Part shown: positions 15,675 through 24,205 of the stretch, piece after piece | How the letters are laid out: each line of letters opens with the position of its first letter | Numbering within the stretch: the stretch's first letter is position 1 | Assembly (NCBI GenBank): GCA_017938925.1 | Contig: JAGBAO010000017.1 | Span: 1 to 64,000 of the forward strand | DNA: 64,000 nucleotides | Direction of reading: 5' to 3' | Source: Bacteroidales bacterium | GTDB lineage: Bacteria > Bacteroidota > Bacteroidia > Bacteroidales > UBA932 | Notes under the pieces: generated by a model | Seen by the model: the letters and a program-made list of their open reading frames with translations, nothing else | What the model was told of the DNA's origin: nothing | Databases searched by the model: none | Position numbers and translations under genes: made by a program

Positions 15675-17489
15675 ATGAATAGGATATTAATCATATTGAT
15701 GTCGCTATGTATAGTCGTCTCTTGTGATAAGTTTCTGACTCAGGAACCGAAGGATTCTTTGTCTCCGGAAACATCATATGAGACGGAAGATGCTTTGGAA
15801 AAAGCTTTGGCCGGTGTATATGACATGCTTGGGCATCAGAATCTATATGGCGGCTATTTCCTGTATAATTGCGGATTTGATGCAGATGATGGTCACTTCG
15901 CCAGGAATTCTCCGTCCACTGGGCCCGCTGTATATAATTTCTCCTCTACAGATATTACTGTATATTATGTATGGGAATCTTTATACAAAGGAGTCAGCAG
16001 GGCTAATATGCTTTTGGCGAATGTGGATAATAATGCAGAAATTGAAGAGGATTTCCGTAATTGTATAAGGGGAGAAGCCTTGGCTCTTAGGGCATATTAT
16101 TATTTCCTCCTGGTCACGCTATATGGGGATGTCCCATTATTGACAGAACCAGTGGATAATCCTAACGATATTTTTGTTGCAAGGACGGATAGCAGGCTGG
16201 TTTACGCCCAGATATTAAAGGATCTTACAACAGCAGAACCATTAGTCAAGAATATTGACGAAATCGGTCACGGAGGAAGAATAAGTAAGTCAGCAGTAAG
16301 GGGCATTGCGGCAAGAGTTTGTCTGCATAAGGCCGGTTTTCCACTCTGTGATGAATCTGGATATGCAGAAGCCAGGGCTTGGGCTTTGAAAATAATTGAA
16401 GGAGAAAGTGTTCATAGTCTGAACCCATCTTATTCTGGAGTTTTTATCAATTATGCTCAGGATAAGTACGACCCAAAGGAGAGTATCTGGGAGGTAGAGT
16501 TTTATGGAACAGATTCTTCGGTTTATAAAGAGACTACGATGAACGGACGATATACCGGTCCGACAAGCAATTCCGGGCTCATCGGGAAATGTTTGGGAAT
16601 GGTGTTCGCTACAGGAAGATTGTGGGATAGATATCCTTCTGACAATGCAATGGATGTAAGGAAATTCTGGAATATTTCTGCATTTAGTTATAATCTGGAT
16701 GGTACTAAGAAGTTTTCGAATTCAACCTCTTATCCTTCGTTGTTCAGTCGTTTTATGGGAAAGGTCCGTAGAGAGTATTGGCCAGGCAAGGATTCGGATA
16801 ATACCAGCATCAATGTTCCTCTTCTTCGTTATTCAGATGTGTTGCTCATGTTTGCTGAAGCAGAAAATGCAATCAACGGCCCTACTGAGGCAGCAATCAA
16901 TGCAGTCAACGAGGTGAGACGAAGAGCTCTAAGTACTGGTATTCGTGAAGTTAAAGTTGTTAATGGTGGTTCTGGATATACATCTGTGCCAACCTTGAAC
17001 TTTGTGGGTAATTGTACTGTACTTCCGATTCCAATTGTAAAAGTATCAAATGGAAGCATTGTGTCAGTCACATTTGAAAGAGATGCAGTCTATGGATTAA
17101 GCAATGGAACGGGATATTCTGTGCCACCGTCTGTTACTATAACGGGAGGGGGCGGAACCAACGCTGAACTTGTATGCAGTTTATATGATCCGGATGCTAT
17201 GGATGTCCCCGAAGAATATACTGTAACTAAAGAAAAATTCTTGAGTTTTATCAAAGAGGAGCGTTCTCGTGAATTGTGTTTTGAGACATTGAGACGAGGA
17301 GATTTGATCAGGTGGGGTGATTTCTATAAGGAAATGAGTGCTACATATAATCTTCTTCTCCAATATGCTCCTGATTATTATTTTACGAAGACATATCGTA
17401 ATGTGACAGATGGCAAGCACCTGCTTTGGCCGATACCTGCTCAGGAAATAGCTGTGAATCCACTATTAAAACAAAATCCATACTGGTAA
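15675..17489 (+). CDS. SusD-like glycan-binding lipoprotein with an inserted domain
   Basis: This is a 604-residue outer-membrane lipoprotein (lipobox IVVSC) of the SusD/RagB family that caps SusC and binds the glycan. The N-terminus (FLTQEPKDSLSPETSYET), the TPR-like core and the C-terminal LLWPIPAQEIAVNP are typical. Between the AINAVNEVRRRA helix and the conserved ERSRELCFE segment, residues about 425-505 hold an extra Gly-rich beta module with two related motifs, GGSGYTSVPT and GTGYSVPPSVTITGGG. Such motifs occur in beta-helical and tail-type proteins and are not part of the usual SusD fold. It may add a glycan contact. Confidence 0.94.
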   Translation: MNRILIILMSLCIVVSCDKFLTQEPKDSLSPETSYETEDALEKALAGVYDMLGHQNLYGGYFLYNCGFDADDGHFARNSPSTGPAVYNFSSTDITVYYVWESLYKGVSRANMLLANVDNNAEIEEDFRNCIRGEALALRAYYYFLLVTLYGDVPLLTEPVDNPNDIFVARTDSRLVYAQILKDLTTAEPLVKNIDEIGHGGRISKSAVRGIAARVCLHKAGFPLCDESGYAEARAWALKIIEGESVHSLNPSYSGVFINYAQDKYDPKESIWEVEFYGTDSSVYKETTMNGRYTGPTSNSGLIGKCLGMVFATGRLWDRYPSDNAMDVRKFWNISAFSYNLDGTKKFSNSTSYPSLFSRFMGKVRREYWPGKDSDNTSINVPLLRYSDVLLMFAEAENAINGPTEAAINAVNEVRRRALSTGIREVKVVNGGSGYTSVPTLNFVGNCTVLPIPIVKVSNGSIVSVTFERDAVYGLSNGTGYSVPPSVTITGGGGTNAELVCSLYDPDAMDVPEEYTVTKEKFLSFIKEERSRELCFETLRRGDLIRWGDFYKEMSATYNLLLQYAPDYYFTKTYRNVTDGKHLLWPIPAQEIAVNPLLKQNPYW

Positions 17490-17490
17490 C

Positions 17491-18453
17491 ATGAACAAGA
17501 AAATACTGATATATGCAATTGGACTACTATTGCTTGTGGCTTGTGACAATAGCTTAAAATGCGTCGATGTTGACTTTTCAGTATCAGCATCTTCGGTTGT
17601 AGTCTGTCCGGGTGATACTGTAACCTTCAGTTTTGACGGCAATCCGGATTATATAGTATTCTGGTCTGGAGAGCAGTTTTCTGATTACGATTTCAGATAC
17701 GGAAGGACGCTGAGTGCAGGTGTGGAGTATGATCTGGTCTTTAACTCTCAAGTATTGAAAGGAAGTCAGCCTGGTCAGTTGTCCTTATTGGTCTCCAATG
17801 ATTTTAATGGAGATTATGATGATTATGAGAATATAATCAGGACCAAGTGGATAGATATGACACCAGAGATGGCATGGGCATCAGGAAAAGATGGGGTGTC
17901 TTCCGGAAAACTGTCTTTGACAGATTATCTGACTGATGATCAGAATCTTTATCTCGCATTCAGATATAGGACAAAGAATCAAGCAGAATATGGAGTTGCA
18001 TCAAATTGGGTTATAGGCGATTTAAATATATCCAATGAGACCGAGGACTTCGGTAATGTAGTTTTATATGATATGTCCAATGCAGGTTTCAGAGTAGTGG
18101 ATCCATTTATGCGGACAGAAGCTGCGGGAAACTGTGCTGTAAGCGGTTCATTGTTGTCATTTATGGGCCCTTTGGGTGTAGAAGATCCTTCTGGGCAGTT
18201 GGTATATCCTCTCATGGAATCTGAACAGTGGATAATATCATCTCCATTGAAACCTTCAGATATAATCGAGATGGGCCCGGACCGGCCAAAGGCTATAAAA
18301 GGATTTACTCAAAAACGAGTATCGACATATACACATGTGTATAATGAACCAGGAGTTTATAAAGCGGTTTTTGTCGCATCCACGCAGACCATTCGTGATA
18401 AGTCTGAAGTGATAAAGAGCATAGAAATAGAGGTTAGTGATGAAATCTATTAG
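17491..18453 (+). CDS. DUF5017-like surface lipoprotein (probable glycan-binding protein)
   Basis: This 320-residue lipoprotein has a signal peptide ending at LLVAC and then a PKD/Ig-like start (VVVCPGDTVTFSFDGNPDYIVFWSGE is split by strand turns) typical of DUF5017 proteins encoded after susD. The C-terminus (TYTHVYNEPGVYKAVFVAS) is again PKD-like. The position one base after the susD stop fits a SusE/SGBP-like role: a surface protein that holds the glycan. No catalytic residues are recognised. Its end overlaps the start of the next gene. Confidence 0.75.
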   Translation: MNKKILIYAIGLLLLVACDNSLKCVDVDFSVSASSVVVCPGDTVTFSFDGNPDYIVFWSGEQFSDYDFRYGRTLSAGVEYDLVFNSQVLKGSQPGQLSLLVSNDFNGDYDDYENIIRTKWIDMTPEMAWASGKDGVSSGKLSLTDYLTDDQNLYLAFRYRTKNQAEYGVASNWVIGDLNISNETEDFGNVVLYDMSNAGFRVVDPFMRTEAAGNCAVSGSLLSFMGPLGVEDPSGQLVYPLMESEQWIISSPLKPSDIIEMGPDRPKAIKGFTQKRVSTYTHVYNEPGVYKAVFVASTQTIRDKSEVIKSIEIEVSDEIY

Positions 18454-20443
18454 TCTTAAAATATTCATTTGTAGCATACTGGCAGTTTCGTTCCATTTGA
18501 TGCTGTTTGCCTCTGACCGAACTGAAATTCCTCATATTGATATGGTGAGAGTCAGTTCAGGTAGTTTTTTGATGGGGGCAAGCGGTACAGGCATTCATCG
18601 TGATGAGAGTCCGGCTCACAAGGTCACCTTGACATACGATTTTATGATTTCAGCCAATGAGATTACCAATGCCCAATACGAGATGTATGATCCGTCACAC
18701 AAAGCATACAGGGGCAAAAACGGTTTCTCAATGAATGACGATGAGGCAGTTATATATGTGAGCTATAATGATGCATTAGGTTTTTGTTCATGGCTTTCCG
18801 CCAGGACTGGAAGGATATATCGTCTTCCGACTGAGGCTGAATGGGAATATGCCTGTCGTGCGGGAAGTATGGGACCATATGCTATTGGAGACCGCGCTTT
18901 GCCTAAATCAATGCTGAAGTCGCAGATCCATTCAGAACAACCTAAGCCGGTTTCTCTTGTTGTAGGGAAAGGTCTTCCTAATGCCTGGGGACTTTTTGAC
19001 ATGCATGGTAATGTGGAGGAATGGTGTATGGATTACTATTCCGCATATAATGATGCCCCTGCTGTCAATCCTGGTGGTCCTGAGAGGGGAGAGACTCGTG
19101 TGGTAAGAGGTGGAAGTCATAATACTCCAGTGGAGTTCTTAAGGTCGTCAAACCGTAGTGCATTGTTGCCGGCGGATAGAAATCTCTTCACTGGCTTTAG
19201 AGTGGTGGAGGTTATTCAAGATTGTAATCTGAACTATACTTCTGTGGATGTATGCAAAATCAGGAAGTGCAGGGTAAATAATTGGAAACCGGTCAAAGAT
19301 GCGGTTTTTATGGAGCCTATCAGTTTTGTCACATGCGAGGGAGATCGGACTATTGACGGGATGTATGATCACAATCATTGTCCTACAGTGACTTGGCTGC
19401 CGAATGGGGATATACTGGCAGCATGGTTTTCTACGATGGATGAGAAAGGACGTGAGATGACGATTCTTCAAAGTCGTTTGAAAAGTGGAACTGCAAAGTG
19501 GACAGAACCGGAATTGTTTTACAAAGTTGCCGATAGAAATATGACAGGATCCGCTTTATTCTTCGATAACGAGACAGGAATATTGTATCATTTTAACGGT
19601 GTAGAACAGGCTGGTACATGGAGAAACCTCGCTTTGACAATGCGGACAAGTAAGGATTGTGGGCAGTCATGGTCTGTCCCGATTTATGCGAACCCAGAGC
19701 ATGAAACAGGAAATCAGGTTATTACAGGGACAGTAAAGACTAAAGACGGTAGAATCATTCAACCATGTGATGCGACTCCCACAGTTCGTGGGGGAACAAT
19801 ACTTCATGTATCCTCAGACTGTGGAAAGACCTGGCAGCGCTCTGACGAGGGAAAGGAGGATATCGTACCTGAATATGTGGAAGGGGGCGAAGGACATCGT
19901 ATAGCAGGAATCCATGCATGCGTAGTCGAATTGGAAGATGGCCGTCTTATGGCGTTAGGTAGAGATAATAATATTTACCGCAATGGAGTCCCATATATGC
20001 CGATGAGTCTTTCTCATGATGGAGGTAATACATGGAAGTATTCAGCATCTTGCTTTCCCCCGATATCAAGCGGCCAGAGGGCAGTGATGTTGCGTCTGGC
20101 AGAGGGCCCTCTGCTGTTGGTTTCTTTCACGGATGCTAGGATTGATCATAAGAACATCAAGGGTAAACGCTTTATGCGTAGAGGTGAGGAATATGTAGGA
20201 TATGGTATGTTTGCTTCTTTGTCCTTTGATGATGGAAAGACATGGACCGAAGGGAAACTGCTGACGGATGGAGTTGAGAGATATCTTTATGGCGGCGCTT
20301 TTACCGGATGGTTCAAAATGGATGCAGATCATGCCGAACCAAAAGGATATCTTGCAATTACTCAAAGTCCGGATGGTATCATACACCTGCTGTCAAGTGC
20401 ATTGCACTACAGATTCAATCTTGAATGGTTAATGGCGGAATAA
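18440..20443 (+). CDS. Secreted fusion: SUMF1-like domain plus sialidase-like BNR propeller
   Basis: The 667-residue protein begins with a signal peptide. Residues about 30-255 are an FGE/SUMF1 fold (PTEAEWEYACRAG, NAWGLFDMHGNVEEW, VVRGGSHNT, TGFRVV). The active-site Cys pair that follows RGGS in true formylglycine-generating enzymes is absent here (RGGSHNTPVEFLRSSNR), so sulfatase activation is unlikely and a binding role is more plausible. From about residue 285 there is a sialidase-like propeller with four Asp boxes (SKDCGQSW, SSDCGKTW, SHDGGNTW, SFDDGKTW). The ATG at 18440 overlaps the previous stop; a GTG at 18437 is possible. Function in the locus: likely a sialidase or other exo-acting hydrolase with a targeting domain. 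Confidence 0.82.
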   Translation: MKSISLKIFICSILAVSFHLMLFASDRTEIPHIDMVRVSSGSFLMGASGTGIHRDESPAHKVTLTYDFMISANEITNAQYEMYDPSHKAYRGKNGFSMNDDEAVIYVSYNDALGFCSWLSARTGRIYRLPTEAEWEYACRAGSMGPYAIGDRALPKSMLKSQIHSEQPKPVSLVVGKGLPNAWGLFDMHGNVEEWCMDYYSAYNDAPAVNPGGPERGETRVVRGGSHNTPVEFLRSSNRSALLPADRNLFTGFRVVEVIQDCNLNYTSVDVCKIRKCRVNNWKPVKDAVFMEPISFVTCEGDRTIDGMYDHNHCPTVTWLPNGDILAAWFSTMDEKGREMTILQSRLKSGTAKWTEPELFYKVADRNMTGSALFFDNETGILYHFNGVEQAGTWRNLALTMRTSKDCGQSWSVPIYANPEHETGNQVITGTVKTKDGRIIQPCDATPTVRGGTILHVSSDCGKTWQRSDEGKEDIVPEYVEGGEGHRIAGIHACVVELEDGRLMALGRDNNIYRNGVPYMPMSLSHDGGNTWKYSASCFPPISSGQRAVMLRLAEGPLLLVSFTDARIDHKNIKGKRFMRRGEEYVGYGMFASLSFDDGKTWTEGKLLTDGVERYLYGGAFTGWFKMDADHAEPKGYLAITQSPDGIIHLLSSALHYRFNLEWLMAE

Positions 20444-20456
20444 ATAGAAAAATGGT

Positions 20457-22727
20457 ATGAATAGAAAGATTTTCTTGTTTTTGGTTTTATTGACATCATT
20501 GATTAATGTCAATATGTATGCTCAAATCAAGTATAGCAAAACCCCTTCAAAGAAGGCTTGTTTTGATTTGATTGAAAGAGTTGTCCCTGGCTCTTCAAGG
20601 CATTTTGAAGTAGATTTCATACCGCCAGAGGATGGGAAGGATGTGTTTGAAGTGAGTTCGGACGGTAAAAAAATCAAGCTGTCAGGTAATAATGGCGTAT
20701 CAGTGGCCTCCGCTTTGAATTATTACTTGAAGAACTACTGCAATTTTGAACTGACATGGAATGGACCAGGCAACGGAATTCCCGCTGCTTTCCCTCTTGA
20801 AGTGGATGCAGTCCGTAAGGTGTCCCCACATACATATCGATATTATCTGAACTATTGCACCTTTTCATACTCAATGGCATGGTGGGATTGGGAGCGTTGG
20901 GAAAGAGAAATAGACTGGATGGCTCTCAATGGAATCAATATGCCCTTGGCAATTACCGGGCAGGAAGCTATCTGGAAAAGAGTGTATGCCAGAATGGGGC
21001 TTTCAGACGAGGGTCTCAAGGACTTCTTTACGGGCCCGGCTTATTTCGGTTGGTTCTATATGAATAATATGGACGGGTGGGGCGGTCCGCTTCCGCAGTC
21101 TTGGATTGATAGCCATGAGGAACTTCAGAAAAAGATCCTGAAACGCGAGAGTGAACTCGGAATGAAGCCGGTGCTGCCTGCTTTTACCGGTCATGTGCCA
21201 AAGAGTTATGTAAGGCATAATCCGGAGGCTTTGGTGGACAGTGTGTATTGGCATGGACAGATCGGATATAATACATACATGCTGAATCCTAATGATCCTC
21301 GTTTTGCTGAGATAGGAAAGGCTTTTCTTGAGGAGCAGACAAGGACATATGGTACAAGTCATTATTATTCTTCAGATATATTCAATGAAATGATGCCACC
21401 GTCCAACGAACCGGAATATCTTGCTAAGACGAGTAAGGCAGTATATTCGTCCATGCAGTCGGCAGATCCTTCTGCGGTGTGGGTCATGCAGGGATGGCTC
21501 TTCGTCAGCGCTGATGGAAGGAAGTTCTGGACACCGGAGAGGATGAATGCATTTTTAGGAGCGGTACCTGATGATAATATGATAATTCTTGAATTGTACT
21601 CGGAAAATCGCCCGAGATGGAGGGACACTCAGGCATACTACGGTAAGCCATGGATATGGAATATGCTGCATAATTTCGGAGGCAATACGGGACTATATGG
21701 AAAAGCCAGATTCATTGCCTATGAGCCAGCACGGATGCTGAAGGAAAAGAAAAAGGGAAATCTGAGCGGCATAGGTCTGACCATGGAGGCGATAGAACAG
21801 AATGCTGTCATATATCATCTTATGCTGGAACATGTCTGGAATACGGATCCTATAAATGTTGATGAATGGATAAAAGGATGGATATCAAGACGATATGGTG
21901 CTTGTAGCGAATCTGCAGCTGAGGCTTGGAAGGTAATGCTCAATACTGTATATCGGAATAACAAGAAAGATCAGGGGCCGGCAGAGTCTATGTTGTCAGG
22001 ACGGCCGACTTTCAATGAGAATTCAGCATGGACATGGACAGATCTCAATTACTATTCCAATAGGGACTTTGTGCCTGCATGGAAGCACATGGTAGAAGCT
22101 GCTGATGATTTGGCGGGAAGTAATGGATTTGAGTATGACCTGGTTGATGTGACAAGGCAGGCAATGGCAAATTATGCGACTGCTTTGCATCGTCAGGCAG
22201 CATATACTTATTGGGCTGGTGACTTGGAAACTTATGAGGCTGTGGCCAAGAGATTCCTTGACCTGATAGACGATATGGACAGGCTTCTAGCAACACGCGA
22301 GGAATTCCTTTTGGGAAAATGGATTTCAGATGCGAAGAAATGGGCTTCAAGTGAGGATGAGAAGATCCTTTATGAGATGAATGCAAGAGATCTTGTGACA
22401 GTCTGGGGACGTCGCGATTGTCCCGAGATAAGCGATTATTCCTGTCGTCACTGGAATGGCCTCATGAGTTCATATTATAAGGAAAGATGGGCAAGATTCT
22501 TCAAGATGACGGCTGAGGCGTTACGAGAGGGTAAACCATGGGACCAGAAATCTTTTTATGAGTATATACGTCAGTGGGGATGGTCATGGGTAAATGACGT
22601 GGAGAACACCTTTATTGTTGAACCGGTTGGAGATCCTGTGGCGGTTTCTAAAGAGATGTATGCTAAATATTATGATGTAATATCACGGAGTGATGTTAGA
22701 AAACAGCATAGAAATGAATTGGAATAA
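20457..22727 (+). CDS. Alpha-N-acetylglucosaminidase, glycoside hydrolase family 89
   Basis: This 756-residue exported enzyme removes terminal alpha-linked N-acetylglucosamine, as in gastric-type mucin O-glycans or heparan sulfate. The three GH89 parts are present: an N-terminal alpha/beta domain, the TIM barrel beginning RYYLNYCTFSYSMAWWDWER, and an all-helical C-terminus. Catalytic residues by family comparison are Glu311 in DIFNEM (acid/base) and Glu444 in GLTMEAIEQN (nucleophile), close to Glu316 and Glu446 of human NAGLU. A signal peptide ends near MYAQ, so the enzyme is periplasmic or surface-bound. It follows the BNR fusion by 13 bases. It is the one gene of the locus whose substrate is well defined. 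Confidence 0.94.
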   Translation: MNRKIFLFLVLLTSLINVNMYAQIKYSKTPSKKACFDLIERVVPGSSRHFEVDFIPPEDGKDVFEVSSDGKKIKLSGNNGVSVASALNYYLKNYCNFELTWNGPGNGIPAAFPLEVDAVRKVSPHTYRYYLNYCTFSYSMAWWDWERWEREIDWMALNGINMPLAITGQEAIWKRVYARMGLSDEGLKDFFTGPAYFGWFYMNNMDGWGGPLPQSWIDSHEELQKKILKRESELGMKPVLPAFTGHVPKSYVRHNPEALVDSVYWHGQIGYNTYMLNPNDPRFAEIGKAFLEEQTRTYGTSHYYSSDIFNEMMPPSNEPEYLAKTSKAVYSSMQSADPSAVWVMQGWLFVSADGRKFWTPERMNAFLGAVPDDNMIILELYSENRPRWRDTQAYYGKPWIWNMLHNFGGNTGLYGKARFIAYEPARMLKEKKKGNLSGIGLTMEAIEQNAVIYHLMLEHVWNTDPINVDEWIKGWISRRYGACSESAAEAWKVMLNTVYRNNKKDQGPAESMLSGRPTFNENSAWTWTDLNYYSNRDFVPAWKHMVEAADDLAGSNGFEYDLVDVTRQAMANYATALHRQAAYTYWAGDLETYEAVAKRFLDLIDDMDRLLATREEFLLGKWISDAKKWASSEDEKILYEMNARDLVTVWGRRDCPEISDYSCRHWNGLMSSYYKERWARFFKMTAEALREGKPWDQKSFYEYIRQWGWSWVNDVENTFIVEPVGDPVAVSKEMYAKYYDVISRSDVRKQHRNELE

Positions 22728-24063
22728 ACATATCAGAACGCTGATTTTTACAGTTTTACCTGTTTTTATTGCGTCTTGTACGCCTGAGTCGTATGATTCT
22801 TCAGTACAGGATTATGGGCAACTAAAGGTGTCAGTTACAGGTGCGGAACAGCTTACGCATGTACTTTTGATACCGGAAGTCGATACCATTGCTTTTGATG
22901 GCCCGGAAGTGCAAGTTGACTCTATACCTGGTGGAAATCATAGAATAATATTGTATTCGAAGTCGGATGGCTTTTTCTATGACGGAAGTGTGGCGTCTTG
23001 CGTGACAACAGAGGCGGATATATATGTGGAATCTACTATGTTTAATATACGCCCCTCTGTTGTAAACGAAATTCATCTTCAACCACGAAAGTTTAATCGT
23101 GTTGTACATTTGGAACTGCAGAATGCTGAAACTGTGACATCTGCAACTGCAATTATGGGTAATGTGGCATCGGCTGTCGACATGGAGTTCAACAGACTCA
23201 TGAACCCTCAGAATATCATAATGCCGTTGACATGTCTTGAAGCGGATGATTCATATGAAAAACAAGAGAAGGTACTGGGCTTTATCGGGGATTATCTTCA
23301 GATCAGACTTGAGCTCGCCGGAGAGGAAGAAAATGCTCTTCAGATATCGGTTGACTTGTCTGAAATCGGATACAATCCGTACGAAGTTTGCGATCTGAAT
23401 ATTGTCATAGATATGTCAGTCAAACCTTTGGTGGCAGAAGTTACACTTGGAGAGCGGACGTGTTCAGTAGACATAAGGGAAAGTTATCGGGTCGGAGATT
23501 ATTATCCGAATCCGAATGTAGATATAACGGACCCCATATCAGTCTCAAAAATTGAAGGGATTGTTCTTGAAGTGGGGCCTGACGGCTTTCACGGCAAGAT
23601 GTTGAGTCTGCAGGAGGGCTCGTCTTTGGCTTGGAATACTACCGGTGCAGCAGACTATACAGATGATGAAGATGATGGGATGGCCAATTTTACAACGGTC
23701 AAGGCTAAAGATCCTTCATTTGCCTCATACCCGGCCTTTGCCTGGTGTGCCTCTTTGGGAGAAGGATGGTATATACCGGCTGTCAATGAGGTGATGTTGA
23801 TAAGAAGCGTTTGGAAGGACAATAAAACTTTGCTGGACAATAAGTTCGCAGCAATTGGCGCGACGCCTTTATCCGCCACGAAATATGTATCATCCAAAGG
23901 TAAGGATCAGGCATCATACTACTACTCATCTACAGAATATGCGAATTCTCGAAATAAGATATTGAGTGTAAGTTTTAATGGTACCTCTGCTGCGGGTTCC
24001 GGACTTAAGAAGTCATCCGGCACGCAGGAGAACCTTTTGTTCAGAGCAGTGAAATTATTTTAA
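22714..24063 (+). CDS. Lipoprotein: Mfa2/DUF5119-like N-terminus plus DUF1566-like C-terminal module
   Basis: This 449-residue lipoprotein has a signal with lipobox FIASC. The N-terminal half (about residues 25-255) resembles FimB/Mfa2 (DUF5119-like) fimbrial anchor proteins. The C-terminal module (about residues 260-449, from YRVGDYYPNPN to LLFRAVKLF) has the marks of a DUF1566/Lcl-type domain, which is related to the FGE and C-type lectin folds: AWCASLGEGWYIPAVNEV and YYYSSTEY. The next two large genes end in the same module. I chose the ATG at 22714, which overlaps the GH89 stop; one at 22690 is in frame. The role is probably surface adhesion or glycan binding. Confidence 0.7.
   Translation: MNWNKHIRTLIFTVLPVFIASCTPESYDSSVQDYGQLKVSVTGAEQLTHVLLIPEVDTIAFDGPEVQVDSIPGGNHRIILYSKSDGFFYDGSVASCVTTEADIYVESTMFNIRPSVVNEIHLQPRKFNRVVHLELQNAETVTSATAIMGNVASAVDMEFNRLMNPQNIIMPLTCLEADDSYEKQEKVLGFIGDYLQIRLELAGEEENALQISVDLSEIGYNPYEVCDLNIVIDMSVKPLVAEVTLGERTCSVDIRESYRVGDYYPNPNVDITDPISVSKIEGIVLEVGPDGFHGKMLSLQEGSSLAWNTTGAADYTDDEDDGMANFTTVKAKDPSFASYPAFAWCASLGEGWYIPAVNEVMLIRSVWKDNKTLLDNKFAAIGATPLSATKYVSSKGKDQASYYYSSTEYANSRNKILSVSFNGTSAAGSGLKKSSGTQENLLFRAVKLF
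23583..24063 (+). repeat. Intragenic repeat copy A (C-terminal module)
   Basis: About 480 bases that code for the last 160 residues of the lipoprotein are nearly identical to 25207-25687, including many synonymous positions and the stop codon. Differences are scattered and amount to roughly one base in twenty by eye. The regions upstream are unrelated in sequence, so this is recent duplication or gene conversion of the module only. Confidence 0.85.
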
Positions 24064-24074
24064 CCAATTATATT

Positions 24075-24200
24075 ATGAAACAGAAAAATTATGAGTCTCC
24101 ATTATTTATGGAGTGGGAATTTATTCCCGAGGGAACTTTATGCCAAAGTTCGGTCCCAGAAGCATTGAAAGATTGGGAAATTGTACAAGAAACATGGTAA
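24075..24200 (+). CDS. 41-residue peptide of the Bacteroidales fimbrillin-associated type
   Basis: The frame starting at ATG 24075 codes for MKQKNYESPLFMEWEF, then IPEGTLCQSSVPEALKDWEI and a short end (VQETW) before TAA at 24200. Small proteins with the pattern Y-x-x-P, an E-G-x-L-C-x-S motif and a Trp near the end are common beside fimbrillin-like and surface-lipoprotein genes in Bacteroidales, but I know of no assigned function. It lies 11 bases after one lipoprotein stop and 5 bases before the start of the next, which fits translational coupling. It has no signal peptide and a single Cys. Confidence 0.6.
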   Translation: MKQKNYESPLFMEWEFIPEGTLCQSSVPEALKDWEIVQETW

Positions 24201-24205
24201 TTAAA

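Noticed and set aside
18440-19205. Active formylglycine-generating enzyme
   Set aside because: The catalytic Cys pair is missing and no sulfatase is encoded nearby.
24113-24205. Extended N-terminus of the fimbrillin-like lipoprotein
   Set aside because: It would put a non-signal leader before a perfect lipoprotein signal and overlaps the 41-residue peptide in another frame.
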